The notes: a model not told the origin generated them from the letters alone. Shown: positions 8,335 through 16,608, counted from the stretch's first letter. The stretch: DNA of 64,000 nucleotides from Streptomyces parvus (GCF_032121415.1 NZ_CP135079.1:3286001-3350000); one strand, 5' to 3'. Translations and numbers: made by a program.

Positions 8335-9444
8335 ATGAACGCTGAGGCGCAGGGCGGTCGCAGTGCACAACTCAAGCACACCGGTCTGCGCCCCGGCTGG
8401 ACGACCGGCGCCTGTGCGACGGCGGCGACGACGGCCGCGTACACGGCGCTGCTGACCGGCGATTTCCCGGATCCGGTGTCCATCACGCTGCCGAAGGGCC
8501 AGACACCGGCGTTCGCGCTGGCCGTGGAGGAGCTGACAGCGGACGCGGCGAGCGCCGGGGTGGTGAAGGACGCGGGCGACGACCCGGACGTGACGCACGG
8601 GGCGCTCGTGAGGTCGACCGTACGGAGGCTGCCGCCCGGCTCCGGCGTGGTGTTCCGGGCGGGCCCGGGCGTGGGTACGGTGACGCTCCCCGGTCTGCCG
8701 CTGGACGTCGGCGAGCCCGCGGTGAACCCGGTGCCGCGCCGGCTGATGCGGGAGCACGTGGAGCGGGTGGCGGCGGAGCACGGTGCGGCGGGCGACGTGG
8801 AGATCACGGTGTCGGTCGACCACGGCGAGGAGATCGCCCGCTCGACGTGGAACGGCCGCCTCGGGATCGTCGGCGGCCTGTCGATCCTCGGCACGACCGG
8901 GGTGGTCGTCCCCTACTCCTGCTCGGCCTGGATCGACTCGATCCGCCGGGGCGTGGACGTGGCGCGGGCGGCGGGCCTGACGCATGTGGCGGGCTGCACG
9001 GGATCGACGTCGGAACGGACGGTGCGCGCGGAGTACGACCTGCCCGACATCGCCCTCCTGGACATGGGGGACTTCGCGGGCGCGGTGCTGAAGTACGTAC
9101 GCCGCCATCCGGTGGACCGCCTCACCATCTGCGGCGGTTTCGCCAAGCTCTCCAAGCTCGCGGCGGGCCACTTGGACCTCCACTCGGGCCGCTCCCAGGT
9201 GGACCGAGCCTTCCTGGCCGACCTGGCCCGCCTGGGCGGCGCGGACGAGGAGCTGGCGTTGCGGATCGCCACCGCCAACACGGGCCTGGAGGCGCTGCGC
9301 CTGTGCGAGGCGGCGGGCGTCCCCCTGGGCGACCTGGTGGCGGCCCGCGCCCGCGCGGAAGCCCTGACGGTGCTGCGGGGCGCGCCGGTCGCGGTGGACG
9401 TGCTGTGCGTCGACCGGGCGGGGGTGGTGGTGGGGCGGGGGTAG
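8335..9444 (+). CDS. cbiD: Cobalt-precorrin-5B C1-methyltransferase CbiD
   Basis: 369 residues. CbiD methylates C-1 with deacylation at the precorrin-5 stage, the job done by the unrelated CobF in the classic aerobic pathway. The N-terminal GWTTGACATAATTAAY is the hallmark of CbiD, followed by the VNPVPRRLMREHV and SIRRGVDVARAAGLTHV regions. Full family length. The start follows a weak GGAACGGA. Its presence beside CobG and CobN gives a hybrid aerobic/anaerobic gene set, which is common in actinobacteria. It is divergent from cobK by 17 bp. Confidence 0.93.
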   Translation: MNAEAQGGRSAQLKHTGLRPGWTTGACATAATTAAYTALLTGDFPDPVSITLPKGQTPAFALAVEELTADAASAGVVKDAGDDPDVTHGALVRSTVRRLPPGSGVVFRAGPGVGTVTLPGLPLDVGEPAVNPVPRRLMREHVERVAAEHGAAGDVEITVSVDHGEEIARSTWNGRLGIVGGLSILGTTGVVVPYSCSAWIDSIRRGVDVARAAGLTHVAGCTGSTSERTVRAEYDLPDIALLDMGDFAGAVLKYVRRHPVDRLTICGGFAKLSKLAAGHLDLHSGRSQVDRAFLADLARLGGADEELALRIATANTGLEALRLCEAAGVPLGDLVAARARAEALTVLRGAPVAVDVLCVDRAGVVVGRG

Positions 9445-9547
9445 TCGGCCCCACCACGAGCACGACGACGGTGCGAACGCTGCTGGGCCGGTGGGAGGAG
9501 GGGGAGCCGGCCCGCTCAACCACCGCCCCACTCCGGCCCTGCCTACG

Positions 9548-10192
9548 TCACTTCCGCCAGAACAGGTGGTGCGTCACGCCGCTCGGGCTCGGGACGACGT
9601 CCAGGTGGTACCGGTCGCGGAGGTCGTCCGGTGAGTCCCACAGGCTCAGGCCCGTGCCCAGCTTCACCGGGGCGACCGCCACGTGGAGGGTGTCGATCAG
9701 GCCGGCGTCGAGGAACTCGCGGATCGTGGTGACGCCGCCGCCGAGCCGGACGTCCTTGCCGCCCGCCGCTTCCCGCGCCCGCTCCAGCACCGTCACCGGG
9801 TCGGCGTCGACGAAGTGGAACGTGGTGTCGGAGAGCGCGAAGGAGGGGCGCGTGTGGTGGGTCATCACGAACACCGGTGTGTGGAAGGGGGGTTCGTCGC
9901 CCCACCAGCCCTGCCATTCGTGGTTCTCCCATGGGCCCCGCTGCGGGCCGAACTTGTTGCGGCCCATGATCTCCGCCCCGATGTTCCGCGCGAAGTCCCG
10001 TGTGAAGTAGTCGTCCAGGCCCCGGCTTCCGCCCGGTTCCGTACGGTTCGGCCAACTCGCCGTGGCTCCCGCCCAGGAGAAGAGCCGGCCCGGGTCGACG
10101 TGGCCGAACGGCCGCTCCAGCGTCTGGTCCTCACCGGCGGCGATGCCGTCACTCGACACCGTGAAGTTCTGAACTCGCAGCAGTTGAGCCAT
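9548..10192 (-). CDS. Dihydrofolate reductase-like (RibD C-terminal domain) protein
   Basis: 214 residues of the RibD-C/DHFR-like fold, a stand-alone NADPH-binding oxidoreductase of unknown substrate. Visible family features are the N-terminal LLRVQNFTVSSDG, the central EIMGRNKFG, VFVMTHHTRPSF, and the nucleotide-binding DVRLGGGVTTIREFLDAGLID. The start is the ATG at 10192 because AGGAGG sits 5 nt upstream; the frame stays open further upstream without support. It stands alone between cbiD and a divergent flavoprotein gene. True folate reductase activity is not implied. Confidence 0.8.
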   Translation of the reverse strand: MAQLLRVQNFTVSSDGIAAGEDQTLERPFGHVDPGRLFSWAGATASWPNRTEPGGSRGLDDYFTRDFARNIGAEIMGRNKFGPQRGPWENHEWQGWWGDEPPFHTPVFVMTHHTRPSFALSDTTFHFVDADPVTVLERAREAAGGKDVRLGGGVTTIREFLDAGLIDTLHVAVAPVKLGTGLSLWDSPDDLRDRYHLDVVPSPSGVTHHLFWRK

Positions 10193-10351
10193 GCCGTCCT
10201 CCTGTGTCCCCTGGCGGTCTGAGTGGGTAGACCGGGGGCGCCGCCTCAACTCATCGGTTCCGGTCGTGTCCGCGGGCCTCTCCCCCACTATCGCCGTCCG
10301 CCGCCCGTACGCTGCTGAGCCGCACCGACTCAGCGATCAACAGGGGAGCCC

Positions 10352-10909
10352 ATGAGCGATCAGCGCGACCGGCCGGGCCAGAAGCCGTTCCTGTACGTCG
10401 TCGTCTGCGCGGCCGGCGTCGTCCGTGACGTCGACCGGCTCTTCGTCGCGGCGCAGGACGCCGGCTGGGACGTCGGCGTCGTCGCCACCCCGCAGGGGCT
10501 GGGCTTCCTCGACGCGGCGGCCGTCGAGGCGCGGACCGGGTATCCGATCCGCTCCGGCTGGCGCGCCCCGGGCGACCCCCGCCCGTTCCCGGACCCGGAC
10601 GCCATCGCCGTCGCGCCCGCCACGTTCAACACCATCAACAAGTGGGCCGCCGGGATCGCGGACACCCTGGCGCTCGGCATCCTCTGCGAGGCGTACGGGC
10701 TCGGCGTGCCCACCGCCGTACTCCCGGCCGTCAACTCCCTCCTCGCCCAGCACCCCGCGTACACCGAGAGCCTGGCCAGGCTGCGGGGCATGGGGGTCAG
10801 GATCAGCACCCGCGCACCCCGCACCCCCAAGTCCGGTGACACCGCCGACTTCCCCTGGGAGGAGGCTCTGGAACTGCTCGCCCGAGGACCGGATTCGGCC
10901 GCCCGATAA
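10352..10909 (+). CDS. Flavoprotein family protein (Dfp/CoaC-like fold)
   Basis: 185 residues, homo-oligomeric FMN-containing Cys decarboxylase (HFCD)-like fold. Visible are the N-terminal LYVVVCAAGVVRDVDRL nucleotide-binding strand, the central DAIAVAPATFNTINKWAAGIADTL (the APATxNTxxKxAxGxxDxL motif of flavoproteins) and the following LPAVNSLLAQHPAY. Substrate unknown; phosphopantothenoylcysteine decarboxylase itself is normally fused to CoaB, which is absent here. GGGGAG lies 4 nt before the ATG. It is 64 nt upstream of the antiporter pair and on the same strand. Confidence 0.8.
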   Translation: MSDQRDRPGQKPFLYVVVCAAGVVRDVDRLFVAAQDAGWDVGVVATPQGLGFLDAAAVEARTGYPIRSGWRAPGDPRPFPDPDAIAVAPATFNTINKWAAGIADTLALGILCEAYGLGVPTAVLPAVNSLLAQHPAYTESLARLRGMGVRISTRAPRTPKSGDTADFPWEEALELLARGPDSAAR

Positions 10910-10973
10910 AGTAATGGGCGGATAAAGAGATCACCAAGTGCGCGTCCGCCGGCGCACGTCTCGGGAGGAAGCC

Positions 10974-11444
10974 ATGGGAACCCGCCGTACGTCGCTGCCC
11001 GGAGTGGGTGCTCAGTACGACTTCACGACCGAGACCGGACAGCACATTTCGGTCGTCGTCCATCACGACGGACGCCGGTTCATCGGCTTCTACGAACAGG
11101 ACGATCCTGATTCGTGCCAACTCTCCGTCCCCCTGACGACGACCGAGGCCACCGCTCTCGCGCACCTCATCGATCCGGCGCCCATCGACGCCGTACGGAC
11201 CGAGGGCATCGACCTCGTCACCGAGCACATCCCGCTCGGGTCCCGCTCCCCGTACGGCGGGCGGCTGCTGGGGGAGACGCGGGCACGGACCCGGACCGGG
11301 GCGTCCATCGTCGCGGTGCTGCGCACCCACAGCGCGCACCCGTCGCCGGAACCGGATTTTCGACTGGCCATCGGGGACACGCTCGTCGCCGTCGGTACGC
11401 GTGAGGGCGTCGACGCGCTCTCCGAGATCATTGCGGAGGGCTGA
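10974..11444 (+). CDS. Cation:proton antiporter regulatory subunit (TrkA-C domain, KhtT-like)
   Basis: 156 residues, soluble. The C-terminal half (about residues 80-155) is a TrkA-C/RCK-C domain, ending with the typical DFRLAIGDTLVAVGTREGVDALSEI. The N-terminal half resembles KhtT-type subunits, which gate a partner K+/H+ antiporter. The start is the ATG after GGGAGGAA (10963-10970). An upstream in-frame GTG at 10938 has no ribosome-binding site. The stop is 2 nt before the GTG of the antiporter gene, so the pair is an operon, probably translationally coupled. Function by family: potassium or sodium efflux and pH homeostasis. Confidence 0.85.
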   Translation: MGTRRTSLPGVGAQYDFTTETGQHISVVVHHDGRRFIGFYEQDDPDSCQLSVPLTTTEATALAHLIDPAPIDAVRTEGIDLVTEHIPLGSRSPYGGRLLGETRARTRTGASIVAVLRTHSAHPSPEPDFRLAIGDTLVAVGTREGVDALSEIIAEG

Positions 11445-11446
11445 CC

Positions 11447-12733
11447 GTGCATGACACGACTGCGTTGCTGGTGGAGCTGGGGGCCGTCATCCTCGGGCTG
11501 GGCCTCGTGGGGCGGTTCGCCGGGCGGATAGGGCTCTCCCCCATCCCCCTGTACCTGCTCGCCGGGCTGGCGTTCGGACACGGTGGGCTGATCCCGCTCG
11601 ACGCGAGCGAGGAGTTCACCATGGTGGGCGCCGAGATCGGCGTCATCCTGCTGCTCCTCCTGCTGGGCCTCGAATACAGCGCGTCCGAGCTGGTCACCAG
11701 CCTCAAGACGCAATACCCCTCCGGCGCGGTCGACTTCGTCCTCAACGCGACACCCGGCGCCGTCGCCGCCCTGATCCTCGGCTGGGGACCCGTGGGCGCC
11801 GTCGCGCTCGCCGGTGTCACCTGGATCTCCTCCTCCGGGGTGATCGCCAAGGTCATGACCGACCTCGGCCGGCTCGGCAACCGTGAAACCCCGGTCGTCC
11901 TCGGCGTCCTCGTCATGGAGGACCTGGCGATGGCGATCTACCTGCCGCTGCTCACCGCCATGCTCGCCGGGGTCGGCCTGGCCGGCGGCAGCCTCGCGCT
12001 CGTCATCGCGCTCGGGGCCGTCGGGCTCGTCCTCTACCTGGCGCTCCGCCACGGCCGTCTGATCAGCCGCGCGGTCTCCTCCGACAACCCGGAGATGCTG
12101 CTCCTGGTCGTCCTCGGCCTCACCGTCCTGGTCGCCGGTGTCGCCCAGCAGCTCCAGGTGTCCGCCGCCGTCGGCGCGTTCCTCGTCGGCATCGCGCTCT
12201 CCGGTGAGGTCGCCGAGGGCGCCCGCAAGCTGCTCACCCCGCTGCGGGACCTGTTCGCCGCCGTGTTCTTCGTCTTCTTCGGGCTCTCCACGAACCCGGC
12301 CGACATCCCGCCGGTGCTGCTGCCCGCGGCCCTGCTGGCCATCGTCACCACCTTCACCAAGATCGGCACCGGCTACTACGCGGCCCGCCGCGCCGGAGTC
12401 GGCTCGCGCGGTCGCTGGCGTGCGGGCGGCACCCTCGTGGCGCGCGGCGAGTTCTCCATCGTCATCGCCGGTCTGGCCGTGGCCACCGAGCCGCGCATCG
12501 GCCCCATCGCCACCGCGTACGTCCTGATCCTCGTCATCGTCGGCCCGCTCACCGCCCGGTGGACACAGCCCGTCGCCGCGAAGATCGAGGCCCGGCGCGG
12601 CGGTGGCGGCGGCGGCAAGACCGTAAGCGTGAGCGGCGCGGAGGCCGAGCCCGCCGCGAAGTCGGCCCCCGAGCGCCGGCTGGGCTCGCACGACGACCTC
12701 ACCCCGGAACCGGCGGGCGAGAAGCACGAGTAG
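11447..12733 (+). CDS. Kef-type monovalent cation:proton antiporter (CPA2)
   Basis: 428 residues, integral membrane protein with about 12 hydrophobic segments, Na+/H+ exchanger family. The N-terminal GLVGRFAGRIGLSPIPLYLLAG, the GAEIGVILLLLLLGLEYS segment and the VTWISSSGVIAKVMTDL region are typical of CPA2/Kef proteins. The C-terminal tail (about 385-428) is charged, cytoplasmic and short, with no TrkA-N domain; regulation is supplied by the preceding TrkA-C subunit, as in KhtTU. The GTG start is preceded by GGAGGG. A strong hairpin follows the stop. Confidence 0.88.
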   Translation: MHDTTALLVELGAVILGLGLVGRFAGRIGLSPIPLYLLAGLAFGHGGLIPLDASEEFTMVGAEIGVILLLLLLGLEYSASELVTSLKTQYPSGAVDFVLNATPGAVAALILGWGPVGAVALAGVTWISSSGVIAKVMTDLGRLGNRETPVVLGVLVMEDLAMAIYLPLLTAMLAGVGLAGGSLALVIALGAVGLVLYLALRHGRLISRAVSSDNPEMLLLVVLGLTVLVAGVAQQLQVSAAVGAFLVGIALSGEVAEGARKLLTPLRDLFAAVFFVFFGLSTNPADIPPVLLPAALLAIVTTFTKIGTGYYAARRAGVGSRGRWRAGGTLVARGEFSIVIAGLAVATEPRIGPIATAYVLILVIVGPLTARWTQPVAAKIEARRGGGGGGKTVSVSGAEAEPAAKSAPERRLGSHDDLTPEPAGEKHE

Positions 12734-12767
12734 GCGCCGGCCTGCCGCTGATCCGCGCGGACCACGA

Positions 12768-12806
12768 CCGAGCCCCCGGACACGTCTCCCGTGCCCGGGG
12801 GCTCGG
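12768..12806. terminator. Hairpin between antiporter and hemC (convergent genes)
   Basis: A 12-bp perfect stem (CCGAGCCCCCGG / CCGGGGGCTCGG), with a further inner pairing of CACG/CGTG, lies between the ends of two convergent genes. There is no T-run, as is usual in Streptomyces. Probably terminates transcription in both directions. Confidence 0.7.
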
Positions 12807-12848
12807 CCGTCGTACGGAGCAGCCCGCTGATCAGTCCGTGTGCACGTC

Positions 12849-13781
12849 TCAGTGGGCGATGCCGTCGATCAGTTCCCGTGCTCCCTGCCGCAGGAGCGCG
12901 ACCGCTACGGACGTGCCCAGGGTGGCCGGGTCCAGCGGGCCCGCCCATTCGTGCGCGTTCAACACGGTCTTGCCGTCGGGCGTGAACACCTTCGCCCGCA
13001 GCGAGAGGTCGCCGTTCCGTTCGACCTGCGCGTACCCGGCGATCGGGCTGTTGCAGTGGCCCTGCAGCACATGCAGGAACATCCTCTCGGCAATCGTCTC
13101 GCGGTACGCCGCCGGGTCGCCGAGGCCGCTCACGACGCCGATGACCGCGTCGTCGCCCTCGCGGCACTGGAGAGCGAGGACCCCCGCACCGATCGGCGGG
13201 CACATCACCTCGGGCGACAGGATCTCGCTGATCACGTCCGTGCGGTCGATGCGCTCCAGACCGGACACCGCCAGGAGCAGCGCATCGGCGTCGCCCCCCG
13301 CCAGCTTCTCCAGCCGGCGGTTGGCGTTGCCGCGCATCGGTACGCAGTCGAGGTGCGGGTGGGACGCGGCGAGCTGCGCGGAGCGGCGTACGGACGAGGT
13401 TCCGATCCGGGTCCCGGCGGGGAGTTCGTCGAGGGGCAGGCCACCGGGGTGGATCAGGGCGTCGCGGATGTCGTCGCGCCGGAGGAAGGCGGCGAAGACC
13501 GTGCCCGCGGGCAGGGGCCGGTCCGCGGGGATGTCCTTGACGCAGTGCACCGCCAGATCCGCGTCCCCGGCGAGGAGCGCCTGGTCGACCTCCTTGGTGA
13601 AGGCGCCCTTGCCCTCGACCGCGCCGAGATCGCCCATCCACTTGTCGCCGGTCGTCCGGACCGGGACGACCTCGGTGCGGACGCCGGGGTGGACTGTCGC
13701 CAACTTGGCTCGGACGCGCTCCACTTGAGCGAGCGCCATCGGGGAGTCGCGGGACACGATGCGGATCGGATCGGCGGACAT
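12849..13781 (-). CDS. hemC: Hydroxymethylbilane synthase (porphobilinogen deaminase), possibly a second copy
   Basis: 310 residues. HemC joins four porphobilinogen units into hydroxymethylbilane, the common precursor of haem, sirohaem and the corrins. Visible motifs are [38 protein letters not shown] (catalytic Asp retained; canonical VHS is VHC here), [13 protein letters not shown], and the dipyrromethane-cofactor cysteine in [12 protein letters not shown] (usually GGCQVPI). The altered cofactor loop and the absence of hemA, hemD or hemB nearby suggest an auxiliary paralogue that might feed B12 synthesis; this is inference. The start is supported by a -10 box TATCGT 7 nt upstream, so the gene is probably leaderless. 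Confidence 0.88.
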   Translation of the reverse strand: MSADPIRIVSRDSPMALAQVERVRAKLATVHPGVRTEVVPVRTTGDKWMGDLGAVEGKGAFTKEVDQALLAGDADLAVHCVKDIPADRPLPAGTVFAAFLRRDDIRDALIHPGGLPLDELPAGTRIGTSSVRRSAQLAASHPHLDCVPMRGNANRRLEKLAGGDADALLLAVSGLERIDRTDVISEILSPEVMCPPIGAGVLALQCREGDDAVIGVVSGLGDPAAYRETIAERMFLHVLQGHCNSPIAGYAQVERNGDLSLRAKVFTPDGKTVLNAHEWAGPLDPATLGTSVAVALLRQGARELIDGIAH

Positions 13782-13788
13782 GGCGCCC

Positions 13789-13794
13789 ACGATA
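13789..13794 (-). promoter_or_regulatory. Probable -10 box of leaderless hemC
   Basis: On the minus strand TATCGT is followed by 7 nt (GGGCGCC) and the ATG at 13781. No Shine-Dalgarno sequence is present, which fits a leaderless transcript. Confidence 0.5.
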
Positions 13795-13911
13795 GAGGGT
13801 CGGCCCCCCACCCCTCGACCGGACGACTCGGCTGCCATGTCCCGCTCCGGTGACGGGTGTTGCACGTCGGTCAGATGTACGAGACCGCCCGGGTCGGCGT
13901 TCGCCTGTATT

Positions 13912-13929
13912 CTCTACACGTCTGTAGAG
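13912..13929. promoter_or_regulatory. Perfect inverted repeat upstream of terB-like gene (putative operator)
   Basis: CTCTACA-CGTC-TGTAGAG, two 7-bp arms around a 4-nt spacer, sits 46 nt before the TerB-like ATG. It overlaps a TATTCT-like -10 sequence (about 13908-13913). It is AT-rich for this genome. The TACA...TGTA core recalls BlaI/CopY-type operators, but the spacer is longer, so the regulator cannot be named. Confidence 0.65.
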
Positions 13930-13974
13930 TTGTTGCCTCAGTCCCGGCTTCGTACCGCAACGTAGGGAGATGTC

Positions 13975-14430
13975 ATGGCTCTGTGGGATCGCATCAAGGA
14001 GTCCGCGTCGTCGATGCAGACGCAGTTGGAGGCGAAGAAGAACGAGCTGAAGTCGGGGTCGTTCCGGGACGCGAGCATGGCCATGTGCGCCCTGGTCGCC
14101 GCCGCCGACGGTTCCGTCGACCCGTCCGAGCGCCAGCGCGTCGCGGCGCTCATCGCGTCCAACGACGTCCTTCGGAACTTCCCCGCCGACGACCTCCAGC
14201 GGCGCTTCAACGCCTACGTCGACCAGCTCACCGCCGATTTCGCGCTCGGCAAGGTCGGCGTGGTCCAGGAGATCGCCAAGGCGAGGAAGAAGCCGGCTGA
14301 GGCCCGTGCCGTGATCCAGATCGGCATCGTCATCGGCGGCGCCGACGGCGACTTCGACGCGACCGAGCAGGCCGTGGTACGGGAGGCGTGCTTCGCGCTC
14401 GACCTGCCGCCGCACGAGTTCGACCTGTAG
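13975..14430 (+). CDS. TerB-family tellurite-resistance-like protein
   Basis: 151 residues, soluble, all-helical TerB fold. The family's paired acidic metal-binding motif is visible twice: AAADGSVDPSERQRV (about residues 42-56) and GGADGDFDATEQAVV (about 121-135). TerB proteins bind divalent metals near the membrane in Ter stress systems. GGGAGA lies 5 nt before the ATG. A perfect inverted repeat lies upstream. It converges with the PucR-type regulator and heads a neighbourhood with a flotillin, a YqiJ-like protein and an AAA ATPase, which suggests a membrane-stress role. Actual tellurite resistance is not implied. Confidence 0.85.
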   Translation: MALWDRIKESASSMQTQLEAKKNELKSGSFRDASMAMCALVAAADGSVDPSERQRVAALIASNDVLRNFPADDLQRRFNAYVDQLTADFALGKVGVVQEIAKARKKPAEARAVIQIGIVIGGADGDFDATEQAVVREACFALDLPPHEFDL

Positions 14431-14464
14431 CGGTCCGTCCGTGGGTCACCGGCCGGTCAGGGTG

Positions 14465-15538
14465 TCACAGCTCCTTGGCCGGCCAGTCCAGCAGCCGGGC
14501 GCCGATGACCGCAGTCTGCAGGCTGTACCGGTGCATCGGGTCCGAGGGGTCCGACCCGGTCAACTGGTGGATGCGCTCCAGGCGGTATGTCAGCGCCCGC
14601 ACGCTCAGCGCCAGCCTGCGGGCGGTCTCGGCGGCGACGCAGCCCGCGTCGAAGTAGACCGCCAGCGTGTTCAGCAGCGGTTCCGCGCCGCCCCTCGCCT
14701 TCTGGAGCGGACCCAGCTCACTGCGCACCAGATCCGCCATCGCCTGCCGGTCCCGCGTCAGCACGGGGTAGACCAGGAGGTCCGAGGCGTACAGCACGGG
14801 GTCGTCCATCCCCATCCGGTCCGCCAGATCGAGGGCTTCGAGCGCCTCGTCGTACGAGTGGACCACCCCACCGGGCCCCTTGTGCGGGCGGCCGACCGCC
14901 ACCTGCCCGCCGTCCGTCGCCGCGTGCGCCTGCTTGGCGAAGTACCGCAGGACGTCGGGCTGGCTGCCCGGCGCGATGCAGACGATCCGGCCGTCCTTCG
15001 TCGTCAGCAGGATCTTGCGCCCGCTGAACCGCGCCAGCAGCGCTGCCTCCACACTGCGCGGTACCGCGTCCGTCTCGGTGTACGCCTCCGGGCCCGACGC
15101 CACCGCGACGGCGTGCGCCCGGGAAAGCCGCAGGCCGAAGCGGGTCGCCCGCTCCGCGAGCCGGACCAGGTCGCTGCGCCCGTAGAGCAGGTCGTCGATG
15201 AACTCCCGGCGCGCGGCCTCCTCCCGCCGTACGGTGAGGCGTTGGGCCCGCTCGAAGCCCTCGGCGAACGCGTCGACCGCCTGCTCCACCGCGGCCAGGA
15301 CGGCATCGGTGACGGCGGGGGAGTTTCCGGCAGCGGTCCGGGGCCAGGCTTCACGGGTCCGCGCCAGATGCATCGTCACCAGGGCCCGTAGCTGATGGCC
15401 CGCGTCCGCCGCCGCACGGCCCAGAGCGCGGCGCTCCTCCAGTTCGTCACGGGTCAGACGTCTCCCGGTGAGGGCGACTTCGCCCAGGATGTGGGCATAA
15501 TCGCCCAGCATTTCCTCGGGAATCCTCGGCTCGGCCAC
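14465..15538 (-). CDS. PucR/CdaR-type helix-turn-helix transcriptional regulator
   Basis: 357 residues. The C-terminal PucR helix-turn-helix (about 295-350) is clear: LNTLAVYFDAGCVAAETARRL, then LSVRALTYRLERIHQLTG. The middle (about 160-270) resembles the GGDEF-like domain of CdaR-type regulators (VAVGRPHKGPGGVVHSYDEAL). The N-terminal half is helical and may sense a ligand or partner. The gene is divergent from the YqiJ-like/flotillin genes. Two copies of TGCCGG-N3-CCGGCA lie just upstream of it, an arrangement typical of autoregulation and control of the divergent operon. The target ligand is unknown. Confidence 0.85.
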   Translation of the reverse strand: MAEPRIPEEMLGDYAHILGEVALTGRRLTRDELEERRALGRAAADAGHQLRALVTMHLARTREAWPRTAAGNSPAVTDAVLAAVEQAVDAFAEGFERAQRLTVRREEAARREFIDDLLYGRSDLVRLAERATRFGLRLSRAHAVAVASGPEAYTETDAVPRSVEAALLARFSGRKILLTTKDGRIVCIAPGSQPDVLRYFAKQAHAATDGGQVAVGRPHKGPGGVVHSYDEALEALDLADRMGMDDPVLYASDLLVYPVLTRDRQAMADLVRSELGPLQKARGGAEPLLNTLAVYFDAGCVAAETARRLALSVRALTYRLERIHQLTGSDPSDPMHRYSLQTAVIGARLLDWPAKEL

Positions 15539-15594
15539 GCGCTCCCCTTCAGCCCTGCAACAGACCTGTCATTTCCCCAACGGGTGTGGGGAGG

Positions 15595-15609
15595 TGCCGG
15601 TGACCGGCA
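15595..15609. promoter_or_regulatory. Putative regulator operator 1 (TGCCGG-TGA-CCGGCA)
   Basis: A perfect 6-bp inverted repeat with a 3-nt spacer, 57 bp upstream of the PucR-type gene start. It shares its exact arms and spacing with operator 2, whose centre is 33 bp away, about three helical turns. Confidence 0.65.
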
Positions 15610-15625
15610 TGGGCAAAGCGTAAAG

Positions 15626-15644
15626 ATTGCCGGGATCCGGCAAT
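15626..15644. promoter_or_regulatory. Putative regulator operator 2 (ATTGCCGG-GAT-CCGGCAAT)
   Basis: A perfect 8-bp inverted repeat with a 3-nt spacer that extends the same TGCCGG-N3-CCGGCA core as operator 1. The longer arms suggest it is the higher-affinity site. Confidence 0.7.
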
Positions 15645-15954
15645 GCGTCGGGCCGGTCCCGGATGACAGGATCAGGTCAGCAACAACACGGGGGAAGCAC
15701 ACGGGGGAGGTAGGCGGGGACCCGAGGGAAGTACCCGGGGCCCCGGGGGGAGCAGGGGGAACGACCCGGCCGCTGCGGCAGATCACGACCACGCCGCGGT
15801 TGCCGGGCCCCGCCGCCCGCGGACCGCCTGACCGCCCGCGGACCGGGCACCCGTCGGTCGGGCGCTCATCAGCCGGCCGCTCGCCTTCCCCGTACCGGAT
15901 CACGGAAACGCACGCCTCAGGGCCTGTGCGCCGAACCGCAGGGGGGTGGGATCG

Positions 15955-16608
15955 ATGGACGAGTTCCTGAGCGCGGCGATCGGATTCCCCGCCGTCATCT
16001 TCGGTGCCGCCCTGGTGGTCGTCATCTGCTTCTGGCTGCTGGTGCTCGCCGGGGCCGCCGGCCACGACTCCTTCGACACCGACCTCGACACCGGTCCGGC
16101 CGGCCTCGGCGGGGTCCCGGTCTCCGTCTCGGTCTCCCTGCTGACCGTCTTCGCCTGGTCCGGGAGCCTGACCGGCACGGTCCTGCTCCGCCGGAGCGAC
16201 ACCGGCAGCGCTGCCCGAGCCGTGCTCGCGGTCGCCGTGCTCGCCGGCTCGCTCCTGCTCGCCTGGGCGGTCGTCCGCCTCCTCGTCCACCGCTTCCGCC
16301 GGTTCTTCCCGGCGGAACCTCCGCCATCCCGGCTGGACTTCGTCGGGAGCGTCTGCACGATCCGCACCGGCGCCGTCACCGCGACGTTCGGCCAGGCCGA
16401 GGTCGTCTCGCGCGACGGGTCCACCGCCATCGTGCAGGTCCGCCGGGCGGAGCCCTTCCCGTCCCCCTCCCGGCCCTCGGGGCCGGGCCCCGAGGACGCG
16501 CCGCTCGCCATGGGCTCCACCGGGCTCCTCTACGCGTACGACGGGGACGGCGAGTTCTTCTGGGTCTCGTCCTACGACGCCGCGCTTGATCCGGGCCCGA
16601 ACGGCTGA
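15955..16608 (+). CDS. YqiJ/NfeD-like membrane protein with OB-fold domain
   Basis: 217 residues. Hydrophobic segments lie near residues 10-33, 55-78 and 85-107, followed by a soluble beta-rich tail (about 115-217: DFVGSVCTIRTGAVTATFGQAEV, then DGSTAIVQVR) consistent with the OB fold of NfeD/YqiJ proteins. These are usually encoded next to a flotillin and act with it in membrane microdomains; here the flotillin gene follows after 91 nt. The start is the ATG after the G-rich run at 15941-15950; an in-frame GTG at 15946 lies inside that run. Assignment to YqiJ rests on topology and neighbourhood more than on sequence. Confidence 0.75.
   Translation: MDEFLSAAIGFPAVIFGAALVVVICFWLLVLAGAAGHDSFDTDLDTGPAGLGGVPVSVSVSLLTVFAWSGSLTGTVLLRRSDTGSAARAVLAVAVLAGSLLLAWAVVRLLVHRFRRFFPAEPPPSRLDFVGSVCTIRTGAVTATFGQAEVVSRDGSTAIVQVRRAEPFPSPSRPSGPGPEDAPLAMGSTGLLYAYDGDGEFFWVSSYDAALDPGPNG

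Larger units (their letters stand above)
15539..15954. other. 416-nt divergent intergenic region
   Basis: Lies between the PucR-type regulator and the YqiJ-like gene. It contains the two TGCCGG-N3-CCGGCA operators near its left end. The rest is GC-rich with purine-rich tracts (about 15690-15770), and I see no supported gene in it. The right-hand promoter was not located with confidence. Confidence 0.6.
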
